DNA from: Phoronis australis
Lineage: Eukaryota; Phoronida; Phoronidae
NCBI GenBank assembly: GCA_002633005.1
Contig: NMRA01000046.1
Span: 932,144 to 996,143 of the forward strand
DNA length: 64,000 nt
Direction: 5' to 3'
Shown here: one piece after another, positions 43,701 through 58,700 of the stretch
Numbering within the stretch: the stretch's first letter is position 1
How the letters are laid out: every line of letters begins with the position of its first letter
Notes under the pieces: model-generated
The model's database searches: none
Seen by the model: the letters and a program-made list of their open reading frames with translations, nothing else
What the model was told of the DNA's origin: nothing
Position numbers and translations under genes: made by a program

Positions 43701-46700
43701 TTTCAAGACAATACGGAAATCATCTATCTGCTTAAGGTTTGTTGTGATGACAAGTTGCATAGCTGTGACTTCATATTATTTTTAAGGGGCATCATGCCAT
43801 TTGAACAGAGGAAGAAGATCCTGGAGCGAGTGCGCGCCAAGACACGGAGGGGGAGGGATAAAGGAGGCAGCACAGATATAATGGCTGGACAACTGGTTAG
43901 TAGCGTGTTAACGTGAAAAATGAACAACATAGATGTTTTGGCTGTTTACCTTTTTGATTTTTGTGTCAGACTGGCAATTAGCATGAGCTGTCATAGTTAT
44001 GGATGTCAGACTTGGCTTTTGAGAATCAGTTTATTGGGTTGGAAGGGCTTAACGTTGGTCTATGATGCAGTGGCCATGCTGTTAAGGGCTTAACGTTGGT
44101 CTATGATGCATTGGCCATGCTGTTAAGGGCTTAACGTTGGTCTATGATGCATTGGCCATGCTGTTAAGGGCTTAACGTTGGTCTATGATGCAGTGGCCAT
44201 GCTGTTGTTATGTGGGAGCAAGATCTGTGGCTAATAGAACTCTTCTTGTCTCACTTGTGACATACTGTAGAGTGCATTTGCATCAAAGGTCTTTAAACTG
44301 GTGTTAACCATTAATGTAAGTGTTTGTCGTTGTCATTCATTTAATCAGTTCTGTTACATCAAAATGAAATTTTGTTCCCAAACATTAAAACTTGTGTATA
44401 AACCTCTGACTGTATTAGTTGTTAGTTGTATCCTTTTCCCTTAATTTTGGATTGTTATTCCAGTACATAACCAGAGGTTAATTATTAAATCAGGTGTCTT
44501 ATTTTGCCAGGTGTGTATGAGGAGCACACCCATGTACAACGTAGGTGCTCTAGCCTTCAACCCCTGCTCTGATGGTGTTCCCAAGGTTGGGCAGTTAATG
44601 GAGGCTGCCTGGTCTTTAGTGGAGACCAAACAGTTCAAGATACGTACTACTCTCAGGTAGGCTGCTGCTATCTCATTCTACTGTGGTGATAAGACATATG
44701 TTGAGTTCCTGGTGTAGATGACAGAGCTGAATCATTACCTCAGTAAGACCAGAGTCTTGTTAAATTGTCAACAGTTTGCATGAAAAGATTGTTAATAGCA
44801 AATGCCATTTTCTGCTTTAAGAGAGAGTGTGATGTCAAAACACACAACTTGAATTATTTGCAGTAGATTATAACGGATCCTTCTGTGACTGTAAAACATT
44901 TGTTGTAGCCAAAGTTGACCAAATTCACTTGTTTACAATGACGCGCTATAATTGAGCCAACATTATAAACCAGATCTGTTATAATATGGTTGTGAGAATG
45001 TATCTGTGGATGTGTGTACTGCACTTTTAACAGTCTGTCTTTTCACTTGATATTAATCATTAAAATCATTTGGTAATTGTCACAAGTTAGTCATTCATTC
45101 ATTTCCAGCGAAATTCGTATTGAACCTCGGCCTGACGTGAAGCCTAGTGAAGTGACACCAGCGAGTAACACAAGTAAACCTGACATGCCCCCTCCTCCAT
45201 CCCCTGCATCATCCACGTGTAGTGACCAGAGTGGACCCATCTTGGTCAGTCCGGGATCACTTAGTAAGTAGTGATACTAAGAGTTCAACTATTGCATTAT
45301 AGCTTAGAGTATTGCTAAATAACATCTTTCCTCATTGCATTATTGCTTAGAGTATTGCTAAATAACATCTTTCCTCATTGCATTATTGCTTAGAGTATTG
45401 CGAAATAACATCTTTCCTCAAGTGTCTCTTATGGATCCCCATTTGGCCGAGAATTATTTTTTAATCTAAGTGCATTTTTTTGGTTCCTCAGGGTTTGCAG
45501 GAACTTATATGCACCTGTAAGCATACTGGACAGTTGCAGCTTTCTTGTTTATTTTGAAATTTACTGGTACTGTTAAGCAACTTAGTAACGAATGCATCTC
45601 CCTCAGAACGAAAAAAGCAAACAACACCAATCAAGGAAGTGGAGAGGAAGGAAGAGAGGAAGACTGAGGAAAACTGGTCCCTGAAGGATGTAGTGTTTGT
45701 AGAGGACATCAAGACTGTAGCTGTTGGCAAAGTGCTCAAGGTAGTTATTATACTATGTGATAGTAGTGCTAGGTAGTTATTATACTATGTGATAGTAGTG
45801 CAAGGTAGTTATTATACTATGTGATAGTAGTGCAAGGTAGTTATTATACTATGTGATAGTAGTGCAAGGTAGTTATTATACTATGTGATAGTAGTGCTAG
45901 ATAATGAAAGTCTGGCCAAGGGTCTCGTTTGAAGACTGGAGTCATGTTGCTTTCTTGTAGTTTCATATGTCAAGTCTAGTTTCACGGTCTAACTTTCTTC
46001 TATAAAAAGTGTCTACTTGTATCCAGATAATACACAATATTGACTGTATGAAGCCGCAATATAGCCATTAGCTGTTCATTCCTAATTCTCTCACTTTCGT
46101 TGAACTTTGTGACTGGGTTTTTCTGCTGTGTCTCTGTTCACTTGACTGGGTACATGTTTTGACATAAAGCTTTACATCCCGACCACAAGCCTTTAGTGCC
46201 ATTCTCCACATATCAAGTCCAAGGTCCTGATTGTACTTTCTTTCTATTCACCCTTTCTCCAGGTTGATGGTGCCTACGCTGCTGTCAAGTTCCCTATACA
46301 CGAGACAGAGCATAGTCGCGAGGATGTGTCATCGTTGCTCAACAGCTGTCGTCTCCTGCGTAAGGATGAACTGCAAGTTGTGAAGGGGAGTAGTGCGCCA
46401 AGACTCCCAGACTGTTTCCAGAGAACTCCTAAGAAGCTCGCACTAGGCGAGTGTGGTCACATACTGACTGTCACTGCTGATAATCAAGGTAGCTTTGGTT
46501 ATGGTGTTGTATGTTGTTGACAAGGCAGGTTATGAGTTATGAAATTTTGTGGATGAAGTGATTTTTTTAATCTGAGAAGTGCATGGCCAATACCTTGAAT
46601 TTATTGTTTGTTACGCAAAATGGTGTTAGCTTGGTGAAGCGGCTCAGGTGACGGTTCATTTTGCCCCCAATAGTACTTTTGTGTTTGTGTCCAGTGGTAT

Positions 46701-49700
46701 TTAGTGGATTAGATTGAAGTGTACTTAGATGAAGCCTTGAACTTCGTGGATTTGAACATTAAACAAGAGTAAAAAACAGTAATTCACATATTCAGTGCCC
46801 CCCAAAGTTTTCCATTACTACAATTAGTAATGGCTGATAACATGAAATCTCCTCTAGGGAGAACGTGACATTCCCCTGGTCTAACAGCCTTTTCTCTTGT
46901 GTTAGACAGATGACAACATTTTCTACCTGCCTAAGTCTGTTGGTAAACAAGAGTTCTATGGTCTTTACCCAGGTATCCACATGGTGACAGTGATAGGTAA
47001 TCAACTCAAGTATCTAGTCCATAATTTGACAACTGGCAAAGTGGACCAGGAGCACATCTTCCCTACCAACCCTACCTCCTTCATAGGACAAAGTCTGAAC
47101 AACGTCGCCTTGCATGGTGTCGGAGAGGTAACAGCCAGTTTGCTATTTCATATGTGGGTACAACAATTTGGTAGCCTACCTATAGAATGAATCAACTCTT
47201 GTGATATTCAAACAATGTTGATATATTTGTTAATGAAAAGTTCTACTTAGAACATTTTGTAGTTTGTGTTATTGCCGACCTTGAGAAGGCAGTGTTGCCT
47301 GGTTGATGAATGCCCGCTTTCTTTATTCAAGGTCGTGGGTTTGAGTCCCACCAGGTCACACTGCTAAACACTTGAGCCAGGTTTCTAGCTCCTCAGCTCG
47401 GTTTTAACTATACAATAATAAAGCATAAAAATAGTTCAGGTGAGCAGTGCAATGGGCCCACATGCGAGGCCTGCGCACATCTGGTACAATGTGTATCAGA
47501 CTGCCTGCAATTTTTTTTTGTGTATTGCCAACCTTTGACTTTGAATAACAGTATTGTTTTTTTTTTGTAGTGAACATTTTTATTGAGCATGTGGTGGTGT
47601 TAAATATAGATAAAATTTTTGCTTTCAAAAAATCAAATTTAAAATGCTTAAAATCATCAATTTCAAATGAAAAATAAAATACCATAAAACAACCCCACCA
47701 GTCGATCGGGTGAACACTGTAGAACACCTACAATTACTCTCTGCCGATATGTTTATTAGAGAGTTATGAGGATTTACTGGTCGATCCATGCAACATGCTA
47801 CGCAAAATTGGAACAACAAATCACAACACTTTCGTCATACTTCATTGTGTTTAGTCGTCAGATACTGCAGCTCGTTTTGCCGGGGTTTATGGTATAATAA
47901 GGAATGGCGAAGCGTTGTGTTTGTGGTGGTTGTTACGACTTAATATTTGATCATGATGTGGCTATTTTCACTTTTGCGGAACATCGGTACAAGTTTGTAC
48001 ATGCAACTCATCAGGCACTGAGTCGTTCATATGTCACACTCGTGTCCATGGAGCTGAAAAACTTTCAAATGAATTGGCTTTTCTTTTTTTTCTCATTTTT
48101 TTGGTTACTGAATCCACGATTGTGGTATGCAGGGCTATAGGACTATAAAGCAAGGTTCAATGATGGTGTCGATGTAGTCACTTGTCAAAACAAGGTGCTT
48201 TTAAGCACTTTAAGGAGTTGTTGTCGTACATGCTAATATGTTTTTGCACTTGCTTCTTCAGAAAACTTTCTGTTTTTAGGATTCTCCCATCATTTTGCGT
48301 GACGGTAATGGTGCTATTTATCCATTGGCAAAGAACTCTTCTAATGGTATTCGTGATCCAATTTGGCTGAACCTACCCCCTGTCAAATGCCTGTCTGTGT
48401 CCAACTGTAGTCTACCGCCCAATGCAGCGAGGAACAAAGTGGCTCTCATCATCATAGCATTCAAGGTAACATGTTGTGATAAGACTACAGCTGTTTTTTA
48501 GCCTTGGAATGAGAACAGAGTTCTAGTATCCACATATTGCAATGTGTAGGCACTAGCCATATTTAAAATCAGTTCAATCCCTAGTCTATCATTTGCCCAT
48601 TACAAGATCTAAGAGAAAGGGCATGACAAAACTTTAAAGCAATCACAAACATCATTACACAGATGCACATAGAGAATGACTGAGGACTGGCCTGTTAAAC
48701 TAAAATTAACTTTTACTCTCATGGAATCCGTATACTAATATTCCTTAGGATTCTATTTCTGCTACCAAGAAGAACATGGAAACCAGCAGCGGCTCAAGAA
48801 AATGCTTCAGACTTTTATTAAGGATGGCCAACCTTAAAATAGGGAATTCCAAGAAAATGTCGGATGTAGGCATTGCTGTGATTTGAGTTGTTACAGTAAA
48901 GGGCCTGATTCAATTGTCATGTTTTACTCAACTGGGCAAAATGCAGCATCATCAGCAAACTTAAGCAAAATGTCTGACTGTGGAGATGTATAAATATGCA
49001 AATAGGAGGTTTTGTCATCACCTTTCTATTAATGCTAAGGCCAAAACTGATATTGTGAAATAGTAGGACCTTATAAGACCTTATAATGAGACTACTACTG
49101 AAAGTCAGAATGAGCCAAGTCAGTTGGTAGTAATGTTCCAATTTGCTAAAAGCATCTAAAATATTACATCTTGGGCACAGCAATGTGTGTGTCATGTCAA
49201 GGTCAAGCCGCTGTTCTAAACCTTAGTTATGAATATTCAGTGTCCATTGGATAAAAATACTCATGAAGTATACTGCAGCTTTAATCTTTCCCTTGCCAGT
49301 ATAATACATGTGCCATGAAGTTGTGCCTTACACCATCAGTCTGCACTGTCTCTTCTCTAGTCGCAGTCACTGATACCACATTTATTGCGCTATGACATTG
49401 GCCAAGCCAAGCAACTGTTGGACAATATCACCAATGACCCTGATGGAGCGTCCAGAGACGTCCAGATAGAGGCTCTGTTAGCTGAGAGGTGTGACGGTGG
49501 CCGTAACATAATACACACCTGTGTAGCCATGTCGTTCCCTCAGTCTAACAAGGATAATGATCAAGGTAAGTACTCTTATGTATTGGCTGCTGCTGGTTGA
49601 TGTTAGACTATAAGGTTAAGCTTATGGCGAAATGAATTTCCTGTCACGTGAAGAAGATGATGATGCCTTCTCATTTTTGGGTGGATTTGTTGTATTCTAC

Positions 49701-52700
49701 ACCACTCTGTGGCCCTCTAAAATTTTTTTGAGTACATTTTTGTCATCACCCTCTCCATCCACCAAACTGCTTGAAGGATCATTATCAAAATTTGGAGATA
49801 TGTTTCTGATGAGAAGATCGAGGCTGATGTTGAATTTCGGAGATGTTCATGTACTCTGGCCCCCCTAGTGGCAATTTTATTTTTTTTTGCAATTTTCTTT
49901 TTTTTTGCATCTAAGGCTGTATCTTTCTGAAATTCAGCAGATGTGTTCCTATGAAGATGGCAACAGCTGCCAGCCAGTTTCAAACCAATCCAAGTGCAGC
50001 TGTGATCTCTAGTGGCAATACATTTGCCTCTGTAACAGAGTTCTTTGACGCTTTTTCATGAAATTGGGCAAACAAACCTCTATTACGAAGACGACAGCAT
50101 CTTTCCTTTTTGTGATGGATTTGACATACTTGGCACCAACTAGTGGCCATTTCAATTATTTTTTGTCTGTTTTTTTTGTGGTTTGCTTCTGTATCTGTAG
50201 TGACGTTTTTTCGCCTCTGCAGGTGTACCTGTTAAACCCCTTGCAAGATGTTTTTGAAATTTGGCAGTTGTATTTCTGTCAACTTTACAGCAGATGAATG
50301 GATTCATCTACTGCTGTGGTTTTTAATGGGAGTTTTGTTTTCATGTTTGCCTTTGTATTGTTGGAGTTCTTATGATACAAATAAACACCTGTAGAAGCAC
50401 ACCTTTGTATTGTTGGAGTTCTTTGATGGATTTAAATAAAATTTGGCAAATAATTTTGAAAGGCGGCGCCACCTTCCTATTTTTTGGATGCGTTCAGTGT
50501 ATTCTGAGCCATCGAATGGCCATTTTTATGATACAAATAAACACCCCAAGAAGCACACCGTTTGCAGTGCACTTGCTCCGTGTTGCTCTTGTGTTTTAGT
50601 GAATAATTGTGTTTTTACCAGGTTTGTGTGAATGATCCCTGTTACAGAAATATAAACGTAAATAAACCAGTTTTCAGTTATTCTGATCTAAATTAATATC
50701 TATTTACATATTTACAAATATGACAACAAATTACGCAAAGCTTGGGACGAAGACAGTCGAACATCAGCACCAACAGTCCAAAACTTGAAACTTGCGGCAT
50801 CTTCAGTCTTCATGAGTTCATCACCAAAGCGTCACGCGTTCCATTGACTCCACCAGTCCACCAAAATAATGCAGTCAAGTTCCATTCACAAGACGCTGCT
50901 GTCTGTGCCGTAGCAATCCCAAGACGCTTTTGTGTATTAGTTTTGACCTGTCATTATTGTTGATAACTCCACCCACCATGTACATTCTCCTTCTCCATTG
51001 GTCCACTGTCAAGACAGTGATCTATTCAATATTACTTTGTGCAGACAACAGTGGCAGTTCCTCAAGTGGACATTCCTCAGCAGCACTTGAAGCATTTAAT
51101 GCAGTCAGCAATGCAGTCGACACATTCTCACTGATGCAGGGCCGCAGTGGCAGTGCTGAAGCCTCAGAGAGGCTCATGGCCAGAAGGTTAGTGAAGTAAG
51201 CAGCTTTTAATATACTTTTATTATGCACCCACATATACATGTGTGGGTGTATAGTCTCATCATTCCATGAACAAACATTGGATGTATGACTTGTCTGGCT
51301 ACACCTCCTACTTGAAAGAGTTTTTTAAATCAATTTTACATCTAATTTTTGCAGAGGAAATAACACCACCTGTAATCCCAACTAATATTGTGGCACTTGT
51401 GAGAATTTAATTTTTTGCCTTTGTCTCTTAATTACCAAACCTCGCATAAGTTCTTGGTCATACCTAGCACATACATTTGTGTCAACATGCGTGACACTTG
51501 ACAATGTTCTGCTCCTCTATCTACCACGCTTCATGAAGGAACTGGATTTATGCTGTGCCTCTGAGAGACATTTTTTGTACTGGTCTCTTTCCCTGTCAAA
51601 CATCGTGCTTGTCATTTGTGGCGTATTGCAGATATTGTGTTATAAACAAGTGGTTACCATGCAACACATTATGTTATGAACAAGTGGTCACCATGCAACA
51701 CATTATGTTATGAACAAGTGATCACCATGCAACACATTATGTTATGAACAAGTGATCACCATGCAACACATTATGTTATGAACAAGTGGTTAGTATACAC
51801 GCTTGGTACTACACTGCCTTATTTTTTCATTTTTGATTACTCTTGAAAATTTTTTTAAAGCCATTCAGTAGATTGGAAAACTTTCTGAATTGGCTATTGA
51901 GTGTCTGTGGTGGCCAAATTAATTATTTAGTCTAATTTTACTGCATTAGAGTAGTAAATAACCCTTGTAGCGTACCACTGTGCACTGTTGTGGGAGCATA
52001 TTAATGTATTGCATTGTTCTTCTGTATCTTAATGAAATCAGCACCATTTGAAATGCTGTAGTGAATTAAGCAGCATGTATGCAGCTTTTATGCACCAGAA
52101 CATTTTGTTCTTTAAGGCTTTGAATCCAGTTTCCATTTAGTCTTTGTGAAGTGTTGAAAATTATATTATAGCTCAAAAATTCATTAATGTGGTGTTCAAT
52201 TTATTGCACGCTTATTGCTCTTACCATTGACTGTAAGGAAGGATGAGAAGTATTGTGACCGCCCGCTGTGTCTCATTTCTAAGAAAAATTTGTTATATTT
52301 GTGTGGCAGAAACACGTTGTTGACAGAGATTCAGGTAAGAAATTTTGGTGGTTTAGTAATTTCGAAAAATTTTAGTAAAGTGTTAAGTCTGATTTTTGTC
52401 TTCAATGTTATGGTGATGTGTGGTCTTACATCCATATGTCTCACAATTTAAGTTTTCATACATCCATATTTCAAATTGTGGAGGATTTTAGCCCAAAACA
52501 ATCGTCTGTTTTCTAGGAACTCAGTAACTCTTTTCTGTGTGTGTGTGTGTGTGTTAAGTGGTCTGATTTGTTAATCTCTACAATGTCTGTTGTAGTCTTC
52601 GTGAGATGATGAGACGTGCCACGTCTGCTGCTCGTAATGTGAGTGGATTGGACCCAAGAGATCCTGATGAAGCGAGCTCTCTTAACTGGCCTCTGGACCT

Positions 52701-55700
52701 ACTGGAAAGTAACAGATCTGGAACTTCACGTAAGCACACATCATTATCTTTTGACGTTCAACTCGGTGTCACTTATTTTTGATTACTTTGTATTTTCTGT
52801 TGAGTTTGGTTACTTAAGTTGTGAGTGTCTGCAAGTCAAGAGGAGTTGGCTTTAATAATGCTTTGTTAAGATACTCGAAATATTTCACAGTTATTTTCTT
52901 ATAAGTCTTCTCTGTTTTGGTTCTACAAAAATAGAAACAAAACTACATAGCAAAAATTTCATAATTTACACAAAAATGCAAATTCAAAAATACCGTAATA
53001 GCAAATAAAATCACCTCAATAATGCAGCTCTCATCCTCTCCTCTCTAAAGCCAAATGTACACTGCCCACCCGAGTGTGTAGAAAACAAGTCAGCACACAC
53101 ACCAGTACATACACAAATGTGAGTCATGTGATATGCAAATCTCATTCAGCCTTCAAACAGCTATGAATAAACACGTGGATATGAGGCTCACTGAGTTAAC
53201 AAACATAAAGTGTCTTACACAGAGTGTCTCATTCAAATACGACATTTCTTTCAATGCTTTAGGAAATTGGAGCTCAATCTTATGTTGTGAAGTCTGATTA
53301 TTAAAGTGTTCTTATATAAGTCATTGTGTTGAATTTTTTAAGGAGTGCCGCACAGTTGTAATTTATTATAGTCAAATTTTTTATTTTTATATTATTTTGG
53401 AGTTTGTACTTTGCCAGCTTCAAATTTGTAAAACAAACAATGTGGGGATCACTGGATTAGTTTTTCCATTTCTTCCACCTAATCAATGGTATCTTTTGTA
53501 ACAGTGTGAAATAATAAGAAAAATTTAGGTGGCCGCGATTTTCGTTGTGTGCGGGATTCTAGCTTTACAAATGAATGCACAGTTTTAACCTGTCAAACTC
53601 AAAGTAATAATTACCACGCTGCATTCCATTAGATGGCGATTATGATGTGGTTGAGATAATGATTTAAGTTTTGATGTGAACTGTCTAAAACGAGAAATTT
53701 TGTCTTATGCAAAATAGCTGTGTAAATGAAGTCACACCTAATGTCTACACTAATTGTTTGCCTATTGTTTAGTGTGATGTCACTGTGAAATTTGACCTTG
53801 CACACTAGTATCAAGATGCCAAAGTAATAAAAACTAAATATTCTTCAAACTATGTAGTCTGTTATTTGAAATACAGTCCATGCTTTTTGGCAAACAGTGT
53901 TGAACCTTTAAATTCATTGTTCTGTGAAGGGTGAGTGTTGAAGTTACTGTCAATTTAAGTAAACATAATGCACTGTGGGCTTGTTCAACTTGTGTACAAT
54001 ACAGACCAGTAATACTCAGACAAAATGGCTTGTTCAACTTGTGTACAATACAGACCAGTAATACTCAGACAAAATGGCTTGTTCAACTTGTATACAATAC
54101 AGACCAGTAATACTCAGACAAAATGGTTTGTTCAACTTGTATACAATACAGACCAGTAATACTCAGACAAAATGGCTTGTTCAACTTGTGTACAATACAG
54201 ACCAGTAATACTCAGACAAAATAACTTGGAATTCTCTTACTATGGTGACTGTGTGCTGAATTTATCGTCAGAGTAGCCTTTTCTCATCAAGAATGAGGCA
54301 GAATTGGTGGGAAAGGTAGAGAAGTGGTGAAGCCATTCTGTAATTAGAATTTTGCTGATATAAAACTCATTATCAGTCAGTTTTGCTGTAGACATAATTA
54401 AGTGGTCATGATGAGGAGGTATCTTGTCTGATATCTTTTGTCCTGTGCTGTGCTGTACATTGCCTGACTACAGTCAGCAGTTAAGAAGTCCACTATGTCT
54501 TGCTCTTGTGTGTTCCATTGCGAACATTCAGGTAATTAACTGGTTGTCATTTGGTGTATTGCAGAAGTATTGTTCAAAGAAATTGTTCTGTTTATTGTAG
54601 AAGGTGAACGCCCGAGTAGAGGTAGTTCATTCCAAAGTACTCCTGCTACATCTGGTCCCAGCCAGGAGGCGCCACTGTCTGTGAGTAGGCAGGAGGAGAG
54701 GGATCGTAGAGCTAATGGTATCCAGTTGTTGACGTTACTGTGTGAGGCGGCACTACTACAGCCTTACATGTACAAGTTACTCTGTGATCGGTGAGTCAGT
54801 TGACATCAGCTGATTTAAAATACTGACAAACTCAACACTGAATATGTGATGTTAGTAACCAGTGGATTTTTTAGAAGAAAGAACTACTTTGTTTGATTTT
54901 TCAAGAATGTTCACATTAATAGCTATAGCTACTTTGTGTGCATATTTTGCTTTTCTATATATTGGTGGTAATAATGCATTTCATAAAGCCACTTGGTATT
55001 TTACGTGGCAATGAGATAATCCCCGACCATTTCTTACATTTCATTTCATTCTATACAGGAATGCAGAGGGCCACACCCCTTCATGCAGGATGTTTGTGGC
55101 CAGTTCTATCACCCACCTGTCATTTCATTCTATACAGAAATGCAGAGGGCCACACCCCTTTCATGCAAGCTGTCTGTGACCAGTCCTATCACTCACCTGT
55201 CATTTCATTCTATACACGAATGCAGAGGGCCATACCCCCTTCATACAAGCTGTTTGTGACCAGTCCTATCACTCACCTGTCATTTCATTCTATACAGGAA
55301 TGCAGAGGGCCACACACCCTTCATGCAGGCTGTCTGTGGTCGGTCGTATCCAGCTGCTTTAGTCATCTTTGACATCGCCCGCCGCCTGGCCACACATGAG
55401 GGGACACTTGATCAGCAGATGTGGGTGAATATGATCTATCCAACAGGTTCTACGCTGGATGACTCACCCCTCATGATGTTATGTTGTAATGACACCTGTA
55501 GTTTTACGTGGACAGGTGCTGAACATATTAACCAGGTAAGTGTTGGTTGCTGATCACTGAATACTGTAATGAAGATGCTTATGTCATGGGCCATTCAGTA
55601 CTTATAACCTGGGCTAATTGATCACAGCCGCATGCAGTTACATTACTGCCAACAAGTGACCATGGTTTGCTTTAGATGAGAAATTCCAGGTTTTGGATGT

Positions 55701-58700
55701 TGTACTTTCAATGATTACAGGATTATGATTACCTTTGTTTGCAGGACATCTTTGAATGTAAGACGTGTGGACTGCTAGGGTCGCTGTGCTGCTGTTCTGA
55801 ATGCGCCAGGGTCTGTCACAAGGGACATGACTGCAAGTGAGTGAATATTACTATTCAACGGACTTTCAAAATGCAGACCTGTTTTCTTGTGCACAATTGC
55901 TATATTGTCTGTAATTCCAGTCATAGCTACACCATTACAGAAGGTCTTTTTCTTACTGCACAAAAATTTAATGTGGCTCATGTTATTGAAACAATAATAT
56001 TGATCATTACAAAATGTTGTTACGATATAATGAACTTTTAATCAACAGGTACAATGTTAAATCTTGTGTTTTTTTCATGAAATGAATTGTCTGATGCATT
56101 ATAAATATGAAGAGACGGCTGAACGATAATACTGCATCATGAAGTAATTGTACGATAATTTCCGTAGAATTTATCGGATGCAATCAGAATGACAAGTTTC
56201 AAAATACAAATTAATCGTAAGGCAATAAAAACTTCACTTTGTTTTCAATGAAAATTAAAAAAGGCGACAATACTATTTAGCAAATTCGAAGTGTTCTTCA
56301 CTCCTGGAAAAACGTTGAAAAGCTCGGTTTTGGGGGATTCACCCAGAGTGGTCGTGTCTGCTGCGATCTAGTCGAGGAGTGTGCTTACTGTAAGCATTAC
56401 TTAAATAACCAGCATTAATCATGGCTGTCACAGCAGGAAACACATGGAAATACTTGTGGTCAGTACATCGTGCAACACAAACAGCTCCTTGAATCACACA
56501 GTCATTGATGTTCTTAAGAAATTTGATTTTTATGTACAAAAATACTGTAATTAAGGATTTTAGAAAAAGACTGCACTGTGCGAAATTACCCAAGAATTTG
56601 AAAAAAAAACATACAAGATTGCTTGGAAACTACTCAGGTCTTGTATAAGGGTAAATAGGTCTGATAGTGGAACTTTAGGAACGTTGGATTGTGATAAAAC
56701 CAAAATGTACGCCACATAGTTGTTGAATCTTCATGCCGGGTTTTCTATAAGATCTGTTTGAAGATGATGTTTTTATAATGATAATGAGATCATCCTTTGC
56801 ACCAAAGCTTCTCTCAAATATATATGTTCAGATCCGTGCCACCTTTAGGGGTTTTTTTTGGCAAACAGAAATATACTCGGCTTCAGTTTAATTTTAAAAT
56901 TTTTGTTTATCATTTGAATGTCATCCTATCTTGTAGGCTGAAACGTACATCTCCAACAGCATACTGTGACTGTTGGGAGAAGTGCAAATGTCGTGCACTT
57001 ATAGCTGGTGCTCAGACTGCACGCTTTGATTTGTTGAACAAACTGTTAGCTGACACAGATCTTGTCTATCAACCAAACAGCAGGTATGTAGTAGTTGGCT
57101 TATACTGTGTAATTGTGATGTGTACTGGATTAACTATACAGACGCGTCACTTGATTTCATATATAGTGTAGACATCCAAAGTGAAAACGGAAATGAAATG
57201 TTAGTAGAGATTAAAGGTACAAAAATGCAAGGAAACTGCGAAAAGAGATTGGTAATTTACCATTAATCGGCCAACCTCCTTCACTAGTTGTTCGTACAGT
57301 TTTCAAACAAAGATTTTAAACTTAAAGCTTTGAATGCCTGTTATCTCTTTTCTTCCCTGTCAGTGTTCACATGTGTTGCCCTTGTTGTGTGTTATGCTTG
57401 TTTGTTGTATTACTCACCTCGCTGTGTGTAATACTTGCCTGGTGTATTCCACACCTCTCTGCGTGTAATATTTGCCTGGTGTATTACCCACCTCGCTGTG
57501 CGTAATACTTGCCTGGTGTATTACTCTCCTGCTGTGTGTAATACTTGCCTGGTGTATTACTCACCTCGCTGTGTTTGCAGGGGAGAGAACATCCTGCTCT
57601 TCTTGGTGCAAACTGTAGGCAGACAGACTGTTGAACAGCGCCAGTACAGGCCGTCACGTCGTACTGCAGTGGGGTCGAGGAAAACACCCATCACAGAGAT
57701 GGGTAAGTGACTGTACATCTCATCAATGTTACTAAACTAACATTATCAGTGCCTTTTTAAACACTGTCTGGAGCTCACTTCAATCTTTAACTTTACCTGG
57801 TATGTAAACTGTGATGATGCTAAATTATTTGACCTGTGTAAATATGTATCTTATGCTTTTCGTCTCCATGATAGCTTGCTGCACTCTTAAGTATGTTACC
57901 ATGCTCTTTGTACAGTAGGCTTATGGCCTTTATTACAGAAATAAATTGATTTAAATTGATTGATAAAGTGTACTCACACCCCTAAAAGTGCATTCCTTAT
58001 AAATAACCTGCTATGTTATACTACAGATCAAGAGATGCCGGAGCATGACTTGGAACCCCCACGGTTCAGTCGTAAAGCTCTTGAGCGTCTCCTCAATGAC
58101 TGGAGTGCTGTCAAAGCCATGATCACGAGTGGCGAGAAACAGGGAAAAGCCAGGTGAGGTTAAAAGTCTCGGGTTATTGAGAGATTGGCAATCTACTTAC
58201 ACACGCTTGTTAATGGTCTCATATTCAAGATACTAGTTACTAGATAACAAAGTGTAAAGAGTTCTCTATTGTTTTGTTAAGAAAGATTGTGTAAATAAAG
58301 TCGCTATACTCAATTATATGTGGCAGATATAGAATTCTTAGTTATCGTGGATCACCTTGTTCCTAAATCCTTAGTTATTTTGGAGCATTTAGATGCAATT
58401 TTGTGTCGGTAACCACTGTGGGGAACTTGAGTAAATGGAGAGGAAGTTAATTTTTCTTTGAAAGCGTAACAAAATAATGCAATAGCGTCTGTTCAAAATC
58501 TGCAGGTTAAGAAGCTGCTACGCTATTGGTTATGACTGTGTTTAGTAGTCAGTGGTTTATTAATGAATTACTTAGTGAAAGTGAAGTAGGGCATGGATCA
58601 TGAGCAACTTGTGTATTGCTGCAACAGTTGATGTTGGGTTCTCACTGATAGTGTGTAGCACACATGCGCACCCTGGTGGCACTCCTTATTTCCCTCTAAT

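Noticed and set aside
47904-48140. 78-codon frame starting [15 protein letters not shown]
   Set aside because: No known domain beyond a few cysteines; lies in UBR5 intron 16 without splice or homology support.
52215-52334. Exon-like island in UBR5 intron 19 ([18 protein letters not shown]... with a gtaaga donor)
   Set aside because: It has plausible splice sites, but its phase does not fit: it ends in phase 0 while exon 20 needs phase 2. The residues also have no counterpart in UBR5.
54938-55372. 144-codon frame on the + strand
   Set aside because: It runs through the acceptor-copying minisatellite in mixed frames of exon 22; a by-product of the repeats.
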